A stretch of DNA of 64,000 nt from UBA4427 sp046351135. Lineage in GTDB: Bacteria > Myxococcota_A > UBA9160 > UBA4427. The position numbers were made by a program, and so were the translations under genes. The stretch spans positions 248,001 to 312,000 of the forward strand of contig JAXLZA010000004.1 in assembly GCA_046351135.1 (NCBI GenBank), in the 5' to 3' direction. The notes under the pieces were generated by a model. It was not told where the DNA came from and made no database searches. It was given only the letters and a program-made list of their open reading frames with translations. Of this stretch, positions 46,090 to 54,871 are shown in pieces (position 1 is the stretch's first letter; every line of letters starts with the position of its first letter).

Positions 46090-47259
46090 CTACGCGAGCA
46101 ATTCTTTCGCGATGATGAGCTTCCGTACCTCGGTCGTCCCCGCGCCGATCTCGAGCAGCTTCGTCGCCCGGTAGAGCCGGTTCATCTCCGTCTCCCAGAC
46201 ATAGCCCGCCCCGCCGTGGACCTGCACCGCATGGTCGAGGACCCGGTTCATGGCATCGGCGCAGTACATCACGGAGGTCGCCGAGATGCGGTGGACCTCG
46301 CCGCGGCCGCCCTCGCCCGGCGGCAGGTCGTTCATCGTCGCGAGGCAGTAGTAGTTGTAGGCGCGCATCGTCTCGACCAGCGTCGACATGTCGGCGAGCC
46401 GCGACTGGATCATCTGGAAGCTCGCGATCGGCTGGCCGAACTGGACGCGCTCCTTCGCGTGGGCGATCGAGAGGGCGAGCGCCCGCTCCGCGACCCCGAG
46501 GCAGATCGGCGAGATCATCGCCCGCTCGAGGTCGAGGCCGCTCATGATGCACCGGACCCCTTCGTTCTCCTTCCCGAGCACGTTCGCCGCCGGGACGCGG
46601 CAATCGTCGAAGGCGAGCTCCGCCGTCTGCGAGCCGCGGAATCCCATCTTCTCGAGCTTCTGGGCGACGGTGACGCCCTTCGACTTCATGTCGACGACGA
46701 AGGCCGTGATGCCCCGGGTCCCGCGGCTCGGATCGGTCCGCGCGTAGAGCAGGCAGAGATCGGCGACGGGACCGTTCGTGATGTAGAGCTTGCGGCCGTT
46801 CACGACCCAGTCGTCGCCGTCGCGGACCGCCCGAGTCGCCATCGAGCCCAGCGCATCCGATCCCGCCCCGGGCTCCGTCAGGCCGAGGCAGCCGATCGCG
46901 CGGCCGTCGCAGAGGGGCGGCACGAAGCGCTCGACCTGCTCCGGCGTCCCCGAGCGCAGGACGTTGTTCATGCAGAGGTTCTCGTGGGCGACCCAGGAGA
47001 GGGCGAGCGCGTGGTTCCAGCGCGCGAAGGCCTGGAGCACGAGGCCGCTCGCGAAGAGGTCGAGGTCGGCGCCGCCCAGGGCCGAAGGGACGGTGATCCC
47101 GAGGTAGCCGTCACGGCCGAGCGCCCGGAACTCGGTGTCCGGCCACCACTCCTCGTCGTCCATCCGGCGCGCGAGGGGGGCGAGCTTCTCCCGTGCGTAG
47201 CGATCCGCCGCATCGAGCAGGGCCAGACGGTCCTCGCTCAGTCGAAAATCGCCCGCCAT
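46090..47259 (-). CDS. liuA: Isovaleryl-CoA dehydrogenase-type acyl-CoA dehydrogenase
   Basis: 389-residue FAD enzyme that oxidises acyl-CoA to enoyl-CoA. LTEPGAGSDALGSMATRA is the FAD/substrate signature. The usual C-terminal catalytic Glu is replaced, as in isovaleryl-CoA dehydrogenase (LLEIGAGTTEVRKLI). Instead the base appears to be the Glu of MSGLDLERAM, the position used by isovaleryl-CoA dehydrogenase. The neighbouring methylcrotonyl-CoA carboxylase genes agree with a role in leucine breakdown. ATG at 47259 with GGGAG upstream. Confidence 0.88.
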   Translation of the reverse strand: MAGDFRLSEDRLALLDAADRYAREKLAPLARRMDDEEWWPDTEFRALGRDGYLGITVPSALGGADLDLFASGLVLQAFARWNHALALSWVAHENLCMNNVLRSGTPEQVERFVPPLCDGRAIGCLGLTEPGAGSDALGSMATRAVRDGDDWVVNGRKLYITNGPVADLCLLYARTDPSRGTRGITAFVVDMKSKGVTVAQKLEKMGFRGSQTAELAFDDCRVPAANVLGKENEGVRCIMSGLDLERAMISPICLGVAERALALSIAHAKERVQFGQPIASFQMIQSRLADMSTLVETMRAYNYYCLATMNDLPPGEGGRGEVHRISATSVMYCADAMNRVLDHAVQVHGGAGYVWETEMNRLYRATKLLEIGAGTTEVRKLIIAKELLA

Positions 47260-47357
47260 GTCCGATGTCTCCCTGGATTCGGGTCCGCTCGCGCGGCTCC
47301 GGGCCCGGTCACGCCGCGCCGGCGACCGCTCGTCGCGCGGTCGCTCGCCCGGATGGC

Positions 47358-47393
47358 TTGACAGGACCTGCTTTTTCTCGGAGCGTAGCTCCG
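47358..47393 (+). promoter_or_regulatory. Candidate promoter/operator of the rightward liu genes
   Basis: A perfect TTGACA (47358-47363) lies 46 bases before the GTG of the enoyl-CoA hydratase gene. No good -10 is at normal spacing. Instead the palindrome CGGAGC-GTA-GCTCCG (47379-47393) covers the expected -10/start region, which would suit a regulated promoter. Confidence 0.4.
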
Positions 47394-47409
47394 CATCGAG
47401 GAGAGCCGA

Positions 47410-48345
47410 GTGGCCGCGGAGCAACGAGGTCGGAAGAAGGCGCGCTCGGAGGGTCGCTCGCCCAGCAAGGCGAACGTCGCGAACGCGGCCCGCTCCCGCA
47501 GCAAGGTCTCCGTCCAGCCCCCGACTCGCCCCCCGACCACACCCCCGAACGAGACCTCGTCCGCGGCCGCGCCCGTCCGCTGCGAGGTCCGCGGTCCCGT
47601 CTACTGGATCACGATCGACCGCGCCGAGCGGCGCAACGCCATCAACGACGCCGTCGCGAACGGGATCGCCGACGGGCTCCGCGCGGCGCAGGCCCGGGCC
47701 GACATCCGCGCCGTCGTGCTGACGGGTGCGGGCGACAAGGCCTTCTGTGCGGGCGGTGATCTGCAGGCCGGCCCCGACGACTCGCCCTTCGAGAGCGACC
47801 CGGCGCGCCTCGACAACGCGATCCTCGACCTGTTCCGGGCCTTCGAGCAGTGCGGGCTGCCGACGATCGCCCGCGTCAACGGCCACGCGCTCGCGGGCGG
47901 GCTCGGGCTGATGTGCGCCTGCGATCTCGCGATCGCGGTCGACACGGCGACCTTCGGCGTGCCCGAGTCCGGGGTCGGGCTCTTCCCGATGATGATCCTG
48001 CCCTATCTGCTGCGCGCGATGCCGCGGCGGCGTCTGCTCGAGTGGTGCATCACCGGCGCGCGCTTCACCGCCGCGGAGGCGCTCGAGGCCGAGCTCCTGA
48101 ACCGCGTCGTCCCCGCCGCGGACCTCGACGCCGAGGTCGAGCGGCTGCTCGCGGTGATCGAGACACGCTCGCCGACGGCGATCCGCCTCGGCAAGCGGGG
48201 GCTCCGCGCCATCGAGCACATGACGCTCGCCCAGGCCTTCGAGTACGCGGGCCTGATGCTGCCCAACATGGCGCGGACCGAGGACGCTCGCGAAGGCTTC
48301 CGCGCCTTCCGCGAGAAGCGGAGCCCGAGCTTCAGCGGCCGCTAG
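47410..48345 (+). CDS. liuC: Enoyl-CoA hydratase/isomerase (probable methylglutaconyl-CoA hydratase)
   Basis: 311 residues. A 50-residue basic/Pro-rich leader precedes a crotonase fold: RAERRNAINDAVANGI, VVLTGAGDKAFCAGGDLQ (oxyanion hole), NGHALAGGLGLMCACDLAIAVD with the second oxyanion glycine, and the catalytic-region GVPESGVGLFP. Placement beside isovaleryl-CoA dehydrogenase and methylcrotonyl-CoA carboxylase suggests methylglutaconyl-CoA hydration. The GTG start has GAGGAG upstream. Confidence 0.83.
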   Translation: MAAEQRGRKKARSEGRSPSKANVANAARSRSKVSVQPPTRPPTTPPNETSSAAAPVRCEVRGPVYWITIDRAERRNAINDAVANGIADGLRAAQARADIRAVVLTGAGDKAFCAGGDLQAGPDDSPFESDPARLDNAILDLFRAFEQCGLPTIARVNGHALAGGLGLMCACDLAIAVDTATFGVPESGVGLFPMMILPYLLRAMPRRRLLEWCITGARFTAAEALEAELLNRVVPAADLDAEVERLLAVIETRSPTAIRLGKRGLRAIEHMTLAQAFEYAGLMLPNMARTEDAREGFRAFREKRSPSFSGR

Positions 48346-48360
48346 GCCGGACGGGACGTG

Positions 48361-49848
48361 ATGAGCCAGATCCCCGGACTGAGGAAGGTGTTGATCGCGA
48401 ATCGCGGCGAGATCGCCGTCCGCATCGCGAAGACCCTCGCCCGCCTCGGCATCGCCTCCGCCCTCGTCGCCCACGCCGAGGACGCGCAGAGCCCCGCCGC
48501 CCGCGCCGTCGACGAGGTCTGCCCGATCGACGGGCCGACGCCCGTCGCCGCCCATCTCGACGGCGCCCAGACCATCGCCGCCGCGAAGCGCATCGGCGCC
48601 GATGCGATCCATCCCGGCTACGGCTTCCTGTCGGAGAACGCCGACTTCGCCGCCGCCGTCGGGGCGGCGGGGATCCGCTGGATCGGCCCCTCGCCCGCGT
48701 CGATGCGCCGGATGGGGGACAAGATCGAGTCGCGCCGCTTCGTCGCGGGGCTCGGGGTTCCGCTCACGCCCTCGGCGACGGAGGCCGACGACCCGAAGAC
48801 CTTCGCGGCCCGGGCGGCGAAGATCGGCTTCCCGCTCCTGATCAAGGCCTCGGCGGGGGGCGGCGGCAAGGGCATGCAGATCGTGCGGACGAAGGAGGAG
48901 CTCGCCCCGGCGATCGCCCTCGCCCGCTCCGCGGCGGGCCGTTATTTCAAGGACGACCGGATCTACGCCGAGCGCTACGTCGAGTCCCCGCGCCACGTGG
49001 AGGTCCAGATCCTCGCCGACGCCCACGGTCAGGTCCTGCATCTCGGTGAGCGCGACTGCTCGATCCAGCGCCGCTTCCAGAAGCTCGTCGAGGAGACGCC
49101 GGCCCCCGTCCTCGCCCCCGCGCTGCGAAACGCGATCTGCGAGACCGCCGTGCGGATCGCCCGCGCCGCCGACTATCAGAACGCGGGCACCGTCGAGTTC
49201 GTCCTCGCGCCGGACGGCGCGTTCTACTTCCTCGAGATGAACACGCGGCTGCAGGTCGAGCATCCGGTGACGGAGGCGGTGACCGGGATCGATCTGGTCG
49301 AGCAGCAGCTGCGGGTGGCGGCGGGGGAGAAGCTCGCGCTGCGCCAGGAATCGATCGCGGCGAAGGGGGCGGCGATCGAGTGCCGGCTGTGCGCCGAGGA
49401 CGCGGACCACGACTTCCGGCCGGCGGTGGGCGAGCTGCTCGTCTTCCGGCCCGCCGAGGGCGACGGCATCCGCTTCGACGGCGGCATCGAGGCGGGCCAG
49501 AAGATCACGACGGCCTTCGACCCGATGCTCGCCAAGCTGATCGTCCACGGCCCGGATCGCGGGGCCGCGATCGACCTCGCGATCCGCGCGCTGCGCGAGA
49601 CCGTCGTGCTCGGCTGCACGACGAATGCGGAGTTCCTGGCCCGCGTCCTCGACCATCCCGACTTCCGCGCCGGGCGCGTCGAGACGGGCTTCATCCCGGG
49701 CCATGCGGCGGCGCTCGCGGCCCCGCGGCTCGACGATGCCGGGCGGCGGACGGTGCTCGCCGCGGCCGCGCTCGCGGATCGCGATTTCCTCGAGCGCGTC
49801 GCGGCCGTCCCCGAGCCCTACGCCTCGATGGGCGCCTGGCGCAACTGA
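48361..49848 (+). CDS. liuD: Biotin carboxylase subunit of methylcrotonyl-CoA carboxylase
   Basis: 495 residues. It has the ATP-grasp biotin carboxylase fold: KVLIANRGEIAVRIAKTLARLG, GADAIHPGYGFLSENADFA, the glycine loop KASAGGGGKGMQIVR, ERDCSIQRRFQKLVEE and FLEMNTRLQVEHPVTE. It carboxylates biotin with bicarbonate and ATP. The gene stops where a normal alpha subunit enters its BT linker, and the biotinyl part is the next ORF. ATG chosen over an immediately preceding GTG. Confidence 0.9.
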   Translation: MSQIPGLRKVLIANRGEIAVRIAKTLARLGIASALVAHAEDAQSPAARAVDEVCPIDGPTPVAAHLDGAQTIAAAKRIGADAIHPGYGFLSENADFAAAVGAAGIRWIGPSPASMRRMGDKIESRRFVAGLGVPLTPSATEADDPKTFAARAAKIGFPLLIKASAGGGGKGMQIVRTKEELAPAIALARSAAGRYFKDDRIYAERYVESPRHVEVQILADAHGQVLHLGERDCSIQRRFQKLVEETPAPVLAPALRNAICETAVRIARAADYQNAGTVEFVLAPDGAFYFLEMNTRLQVEHPVTEAVTGIDLVEQQLRVAAGEKLALRQESIAAKGAAIECRLCAEDADHDFRPAVGELLVFRPAEGDGIRFDGGIEAGQKITTAFDPMLAKLIVHGPDRGAAIDLAIRALRETVVLGCTTNAEFLARVLDHPDFRAGRVETGFIPGHAAALAAPRLDDAGRRTVLAAAALADRDFLERVAAVPEPYASMGAWRN

Positions 49849-49856
49849 GGAGCGAC

Positions 49857-50417
49857 GTGGGCTACGACTTCCACCTCGACGACCGCGACGCCCGCGTGCT
49901 CCCCCGACGAGCCGGCTCCGCACTCGCCGGCCGCGCGCTCGAGCTCGAGATCGAGGGCCGCGCCCTCGTCGCCGCCCTCGAGCCGGGCACCGCCGCGGGC
50001 GAGTTCTTCCTGACCGTCGACGGGGTGCGCGAGCGGATCTTCCTCGCCTCGAAGAACGACGTCCACTTCATCCACTGGCGCGGCCGCACCCACCGCGTCG
50101 AGGCGCGCAACGCCCTCGAGCGCGTCCGCGAGCAGGCGAAGCGCGCCGGCGGGGCCGAGGAGGTCCGCGCGCCGATGCCGGGCGTCGTCGTCTCCGTCGC
50201 GGTCGCCGTCGGCGACGCGGTCGAGACCGGGGCGCTGCTCCTCACGATCGAGAGCATGAAGCTCCAGACCGCGATCACCGCGACCCATCCGGCCCGGGTC
50301 GCCGAGCTCTGCGTCGCAGCCGGCGAGAACTTCGACCAGGGCGCCGCGCTCGTCCGCCTCGCACCGCTCGACGCGGGCGCGAAGCCCGCCGCCCCGAAGA
50401 AGGGACGCAAGCGATGA
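49857..50417 (+). CDS. Biotin carboxyl-carrier domain protein (second half of a split alpha subunit)
   Basis: 186 residues. A beta-rich BT-like domain is followed by a biotinyl domain. VRAPMPGVVVSVAVAVGD leads to the biotin lysine in TIESMKLQTAI, where Ser replaces the usual Ala of AMKM. Eight bases separate it from the biotin carboxylase stop, in another frame, with its own GAGGAG before the GTG. This is therefore a genuine gene split rather than a frameshift. The tail is Lys/Pro-rich. Overlaps the carboxyltransferase by ATGA. Confidence 0.87.
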   Translation: MGYDFHLDDRDARVLPRRAGSALAGRALELEIEGRALVAALEPGTAAGEFFLTVDGVRERIFLASKNDVHFIHWRGRTHRVEARNALERVREQAKRAGGAEEVRAPMPGVVVSVAVAVGDAVETGALLLTIESMKLQTAITATHPARVAELCVAAGENFDQGAALVRLAPLDAGAKPAAPKKGRKR

Positions 50418-52024
50418 TGCGCCGCATCGAGAGCCGGATCGACCGCCAGAGCGAGACCTATCGCCGCTTCCGCGCCGCGAACCTCGCGCGGCTCGAGGAG
50501 TTCCGCCGCCGCCAGCACGACGCGCGCTTCGCGCGCCCGCAGCGCGACCTCGACCGCCTGGCCCACCACGGCAAGCTCTTCGTCCGCGACCGCATCGAGC
50601 GCCTGCTCGATCCCGGCACGCCCTTCCTCGAGCTCTCCTCCCTCGCCGCGAACGGCGAGTACGGCGGGGACTCGAAGAGCGCCTCGGTCGTCACGGGGAT
50701 CGGGATCGTCTCGGGCCGCGAGGTGCTCGTGCGCGCCGACGACCCGTCGATCAAGGGCGGCGCCTGGTATCCGCTCACGGTCAAGAAGAACGTGCGCGCC
50801 CTCGACGTCGCGATCGAGAACCGGCTCCCGGTCGTCCACATGTGCGACAGCGCCGGCGGATTCCTGCCGCTCCAGGCGCAGCTCTTCGCGGATCGCGTCT
50901 CCGCGGGCCGCATCTTCCGCAACCAGTCGATCCTGTCGCAGATGGGCGTCCCCCAGCTCTCGCTGGTCTTCGGCCACTGCACCGCCGGCGGGGCCTACAT
51001 CCCGTCCCTCTCCGACTACTCCGTCATCCTGCGCGGCAACGGCGGCATCTTCCTCGGCGGCCCGCCCCTCGTGAAGGCGGCGACCGGCGAGGTCGTCGAC
51101 GCGAACACGCTCGGCGGCGCCGACGTCCACACCCGGATCTCCGGGGTCGCCGACTACGCCGTCGACTCCGAGGACGAGGCGATCCTGCTCGGCCGCGAGA
51201 TCGTCGCCCAGTGGACCCGGGGCGAGAAGGCGCGCATCGAGCGCCGCGAGCCCGAGCCCCCCGCCTACGATCCCGAGGAGCTCTACGGGATCATCCCCGA
51301 CGACATCAAGATCCAGTTCGACATGCGCGAGGTCATCGCCCGCATCGTCGACGGCAGCCTCTTCCACGAGTACCAGCCCGACTACGGCACGACCCTCGTC
51401 TGCGGCTACGCCTGGATCTGGGGCCAGAAGGTCGGGATCCTCGGCAACAACGGCGTGCTCTTCAACGACTCGTCGCTGAAGGGGGCCCACTTCATCGAGC
51501 TCTGCAACCAGAACCGCACGCCGCTCGTCTTCCTGCAGAACATCACGGGCTTCATGGTCGGCCGCGAGTACGAGGCGCGGGGGATCTGCAAGGACGGGGC
51601 GAAGTTCATCATGGCCCAGTCCTGCAGCGTCGTGCCGAAGCTGACGGTGATGGTGAACGGTTCGTTCGGCGCCGGGAACTACGGGATGTGCGGACGCGCC
51701 TACGACGGGCGCTTCGTGTTCAGCTGGCCGAACCACCAGATCGGCATCATGGGCGCCGAGCAGGCCGCGAACACGCTCGCCGACGTGAAGATCCGCCAGC
51801 TCGAGCGCGACGGGAAGACCCTCTCGAAGGCGGAGATCGAGGCGATCCGGCAGCCCGTCCTCGAGTCGTACGAGCGCGAGTCGAGCGCCTACTACGCGAC
51901 CTCGCAGCTCTGGGACGACGGCATCATCGACCCCGTCGACACGCGCAACGCCCTCGGCATCGCGCTCTCGGCGGCGCTCAACACGCCGATCGAACGCCCG
52001 AGCTATGGGGTGCTCCGGCTGTGA
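50414..52024 (+). CDS. liuB: Methylcrotonyl-CoA carboxylase carboxyltransferase (beta) subunit
   Basis: 536 residues, carboxyltransferase fold in two crotonase-like halves: HGKLFVRDRIERLLDPGTPFLELS, HCTAGGAYIPSLSDYSVILRGNGGIFLGGPPLVKAATGE, then GFMVGREYEARGICKDGAKFIMA and VNGSFGAGNYGMCGRAYDGRF. The N- and C-terminal blocks match methylcrotonyl-CoA carboxylase beta better than propionyl-CoA carboxylase beta. It transfers CO2 from biotin to the acyl-CoA. GTGA overlap with the SDR gene. Confidence 0.91.
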   Translation: MMRRIESRIDRQSETYRRFRAANLARLEEFRRRQHDARFARPQRDLDRLAHHGKLFVRDRIERLLDPGTPFLELSSLAANGEYGGDSKSASVVTGIGIVSGREVLVRADDPSIKGGAWYPLTVKKNVRALDVAIENRLPVVHMCDSAGGFLPLQAQLFADRVSAGRIFRNQSILSQMGVPQLSLVFGHCTAGGAYIPSLSDYSVILRGNGGIFLGGPPLVKAATGEVVDANTLGGADVHTRISGVADYAVDSEDEAILLGREIVAQWTRGEKARIERREPEPPAYDPEELYGIIPDDIKIQFDMREVIARIVDGSLFHEYQPDYGTTLVCGYAWIWGQKVGILGNNGVLFNDSSLKGAHFIELCNQNRTPLVFLQNITGFMVGREYEARGICKDGAKFIMAQSCSVVPKLTVMVNGSFGAGNYGMCGRAYDGRFVFSWPNHQIGIMGAEQAANTLADVKIRQLERDGKTLSKAEIEAIRQPVLESYERESSAYYATSQLWDDGIIDPVDTRNALGIALSAALNTPIERPSYGVLRL

Positions 52025-52950
52025 GCGCCGACGGCCCGGCGGCCCCGGATCCGCGCGCCTCCTCGCGTCCGACCCCGGACGCGAAGGCGGAGATCGACGC
52101 CGGCGCGGAGGCGGCGGCGCTCTCCGACGACGCGCTGCTGGCGCTGCCGACGGTGTACCGGGCGGATCTCTTCGCGGGGCGGACGATCCTCGTCTCCGGG
52201 GCGGGGACCGGGATCGGGAAGGCGATCGCGTGTCTCTTCGGCCGCCTCGGCGGCGGACTCGTCCTGTGCGGCCGGAACGCGGAGAAGCTCGAGGCGACCC
52301 GGCGGCTGCTCGAGCGGATCGGGGCCCCGGCGCTCGCGATCCCGACCAACATCCGCGAGCCCGGCGAGGTCGACGCGCTCTTCGCGCGCATCGAGGCGGA
52401 CGCGCCCGGACTCGACGTCGTCGTCAACAACGCGGGCGGGCAGTACCCGCAGGCCTCGATCGACCTCTCCGACAAGGGCTGGCGCGCCGTCGTGGACACG
52501 AACCTCAACGGGACCTGGACGATGATGCAGCGCGCGGCGCGCTTCTGGAAGCGGCGCGGCGCGGCGGGCTCGATCGTGAACGTCGTCGCGCCCTATCGCC
52601 GGGGGATGTACGGCCTCGCCCACACCGTCGCCGCCCGCGCCGCCGTCGCCCACCTCGCCCAGAACCTCGCCGTCGAGTGGGCGCCGGACGGAATCCGGAT
52701 CAACTGCGTGCTCCCCGGACCGATCGCGACGGAGGGCCTCGCCGTCTACTCGGAGCAGGCGCGCAGCGAGCTCGCCCGGAGCAATCCGCTGCGTCGCCTC
52801 GGCGACGTGCAGGACGTCGCCGAGGCCTGTGCCTATCTCTCCGCCGCCTCGGGCAAGTTCATCACCGGCGAGGTCCTCGTCGTCGACGGCGGCCATCAGC
52901 ACTGGGGCGAGCTCTGGATGGCGGGGCGGCCACCGGGCTACGGGGCCTGA
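52021..52950 (+). CDS. SDR of the 2-enoyl/2,4-dienoyl-CoA reductase type
   Basis: 309-residue short-chain dehydrogenase. The nucleotide loop is SGAGTGIGKAIA and the NNAG motif is present. The usual YxxxK active site is missing: the aligned segment reads HTVAARAAVAHLAQ, with Thr at the Tyr position and Arg at the Lys position. Together with EWAPDGIRINCVLPGPI, this resembles the peroxisomal trans-2-enoyl-CoA and 2,4-dienoyl-CoA reductases, which also lack the Tyr. First 50 residues form an Ala/Asp-rich leader. Coupled to the carboxylase operon. Confidence 0.8.
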   Translation: MSADGPAAPDPRASSRPTPDAKAEIDAGAEAAALSDDALLALPTVYRADLFAGRTILVSGAGTGIGKAIACLFGRLGGGLVLCGRNAEKLEATRRLLERIGAPALAIPTNIREPGEVDALFARIEADAPGLDVVVNNAGGQYPQASIDLSDKGWRAVVDTNLNGTWTMMQRAARFWKRRGAAGSIVNVVAPYRRGMYGLAHTVAARAAVAHLAQNLAVEWAPDGIRINCVLPGPIATEGLAVYSEQARSELARSNPLRRLGDVQDVAEACAYLSAASGKFITGEVLVVDGGHQHWGELWMAGRPPGYGA

Positions 52951-53114
52951 GGCGACGCGTCCGCCGGAAACAGGACGACCTCGCCGTGGCGCGGCAGCGT
53001 CGCGATCGTGAGCCCCGATCTTCCAGTACACTGCGGCAGGCCGGGCCAGGCCCGTTCCTCGAGTCGAACGGAGCGCCGCCCGCGATCGGCCGGCCGGAGG
53101 CGGGACCTTCTTCG

Positions 53115-54134
53115 ATGCAGCGCGCTCGGATCGTCCACCGCAGAGCCGTCCGGCGCCGATCCTCCTGGTCCCCGATCCCGAGCCCACGCCGCACACCGGC
53201 CCCGCTCCCGTCGCCGCCGGACCGATCGCGCAGGCCGCACCTCCTGCCGCACCTCCTGCCCGGCCTGCTCGTTCTGCTCGCGCTCGCGTGCGCTTCGCCC
53301 TCGAGCGGGCGCCGCAGCTTCGCCTACTCCCCCGACGCCTTTCGCGCGGCCCTCTCGACGCGGGTCCCCGAGCTCTCCCCCGAGCTCGCGAGCCCGCCCT
53401 TCGAGATCGATCGGAAGATCGTGAAGCGCGCGCTCGCCGCGGTCGAGAAGGCGCCCCTCGGACCGCCGCGCGTCGAGGCGCTCGTGCGCTTCCTGACCGA
53501 GCCCGAGCCGAAGGGGCTCGGGATCGTCTACGACTGGTCGGTGACGGCGACGGCGAAGCGGACGCTCGAGCTGCGCCGGGGCAACTGCTTCGCGCTCGCG
53601 AGCGTGCTCGTCGGCCTCGGGCGGGGGATCGGCTGGCCGATCTACTACGCGGAGGCGAAGCCGAGGGTGCCCGAGACGCAGCAGTTCGAGGACGTGAAGG
53701 CGCTCTCGGACCACATGATCGTCCTGATCGTCGCGAAGACGGTCCAGATGTACGTCGACTTCACGGGGCTGATCAAGAACGGGCAGTACGACGTCCGCGC
53801 GATCGACGACGTCCGGGCCTACGCCCACCTGATCAACAACCTGGCCGGTCAGCGGGTCATGAACGAGGACCACGCCTCGAGCGACGCGGACTGGCAGGCT
53901 GCCAGGGAGGGCTTCGAGCTCGCGACCCGGATCGAGCCCGACCTCGGGCGGGCCTGGAACAACCTCGGGATCGTCTACCGTCGGCTCGGCCGCATCGAAG
54001 ACGCCCGGAACGCCTATCATCGCGCGCTCGAGCTCGACGCGGGCTTCGGGTCGGCCGAGCGCAATCTGAGCCTGATGGAGACCCGATCCCAGGGCGGGAC
54101 GAGCCTGATCCAGGGCCACGGCAGGAAGCCATGA
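53115..54134 (+). CDS. Transglutaminase-like/TPR lipoprotein
   Basis: 339 residues. A long Arg/Pro-rich N-terminus leads into a signal segment with a clear lipobox (LLALAC). The papain/transglutaminase-like core has a probable catalytic Cys in RRGNCFALASVLVGLGRGIG, His in LSDHMIVLI and Asp in YVDFTGLI. Two TPR-like helices end the protein (GRAWNNLGIVYRRLGRIEDARNAYHRALELD). It probably binds or processes peptides at the periplasmic face. A TACACT -10-like box lies at 53027. A shorter start nearer the signal peptide cannot be excluded. Confidence 0.72.
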   Translation: MQRARIVHRRAVRRRSSWSPIPSPRRTPAPLPSPPDRSRRPHLLPHLLPGLLVLLALACASPSSGRRSFAYSPDAFRAALSTRVPELSPELASPPFEIDRKIVKRALAAVEKAPLGPPRVEALVRFLTEPEPKGLGIVYDWSVTATAKRTLELRRGNCFALASVLVGLGRGIGWPIYYAEAKPRVPETQQFEDVKALSDHMIVLIVAKTVQMYVDFTGLIKNGQYDVRAIDDVRAYAHLINNLAGQRVMNEDHASSDADWQAAREGFELATRIEPDLGRAWNNLGIVYRRLGRIEDARNAYHRALELDAGFGSAERNLSLMETRSQGGTSLIQGHGRKP

Positions 54135-54147
54135 GGAGCGCGATTCC

Positions 54148-54852
54148 GTGATCGATCCCGTCGAAGGCATCGCCTTCTATGCCGTCTTCGTCTTCGCCGT
54201 CACGGTCCACGAGGCCGCCCACGCCTGGGTGGCCATGCTGGGGGGCGACCTCACCGCCTACTCCGGCGGCCAGGTCTCCCTCGACCCCCTCCCCCACATG
54301 AAGCGCGAGCCCTTCGGCATGGTCGTCCTGCCGATCCTCACGGTCGCGCTCAACGGCTTTCCGATCGGCTACGCGAGCGCGCCCTACGATCCGATCTGGG
54401 CGATGCGCCACCCGCGCCGCGCCGCCTGGATGGCGCTCGCGGGCCCCGGCGCCAACTTCGCGATGACGCTGCTCGCCTTCGTCGCGATCCGAGCGGGCAT
54501 CGCCGCCGGCCACTTCACGTTGCCCGACGGCATCGGGTTCACCTCCGTCACCGCCTCGACCGGCGATCCCGGCGGCCTCGCGGCCGCGGCCGCGATGCTG
54601 CTCTCGATCTTCTTCTCGATGAACCTGCTGCTCTTCGTGCTGAACATGCTGCCCGTGCCGCCCCTCGACGGGAGCGGCGCGATCGCCCTCCTGCTGCCGG
54701 CGAGCTGGGCCGACGCCTACCAGTCGCTCTGCCGACAGCCGATCGTGGCGATCGTGGCGCTGCTGCTGGTCTGGAACTTCGCGGGCCACGTCTTCCGGCC
54801 CTGCTTCCGCCTGGCGGTCGCGTGGCTCTACCCGGACGCCCACTGGGCGTGA
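54148..54852 (+). CDS. Site-2 protease family (M50) membrane metalloprotease
   Basis: 234 residues with about five or six membrane helices. The zinc motif HEAAH sits in the first helix (FVFAVTVHEAAHAWVAML). The second-half motif NMLPVPPLDGSG supplies the third ligand Asp. No PDZ domain. Such proteases cleave membrane-bound substrates, often anti-sigma factors. GTG start with AGGAG upstream; 13 bases after the TPR lipoprotein gene. Confidence 0.88.
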   Translation: MIDPVEGIAFYAVFVFAVTVHEAAHAWVAMLGGDLTAYSGGQVSLDPLPHMKREPFGMVVLPILTVALNGFPIGYASAPYDPIWAMRHPRRAAWMALAGPGANFAMTLLAFVAIRAGIAAGHFTLPDGIGFTSVTASTGDPGGLAAAAAMLLSIFFSMNLLLFVLNMLPVPPLDGSGAIALLLPASWADAYQSLCRQPIVAIVALLLVWNFAGHVFRPCFRLAVAWLYPDAHWA

Positions 54853-54871
54853 GCCGCTCCGAGGCGCCGGG

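Noticed and set aside
49840..49870. Frameshift between biotin carboxylase and the biotinyl domain
   Set aside because: The first gene ends cleanly, and the second has its own GAGGAG and GTG eight bases later. Both halves are complete domains, so a natural split is simpler.
46090..49923. A 1277-codon minus-strand frame running through the liuC and biotin carboxylase genes
   Set aside because: Only its last 389 codons (the acyl-CoA dehydrogenase) look like protein. The rest is Arg/Asp/Gly-rich antisense shadow opposite clear crotonase and biotin carboxylase genes.
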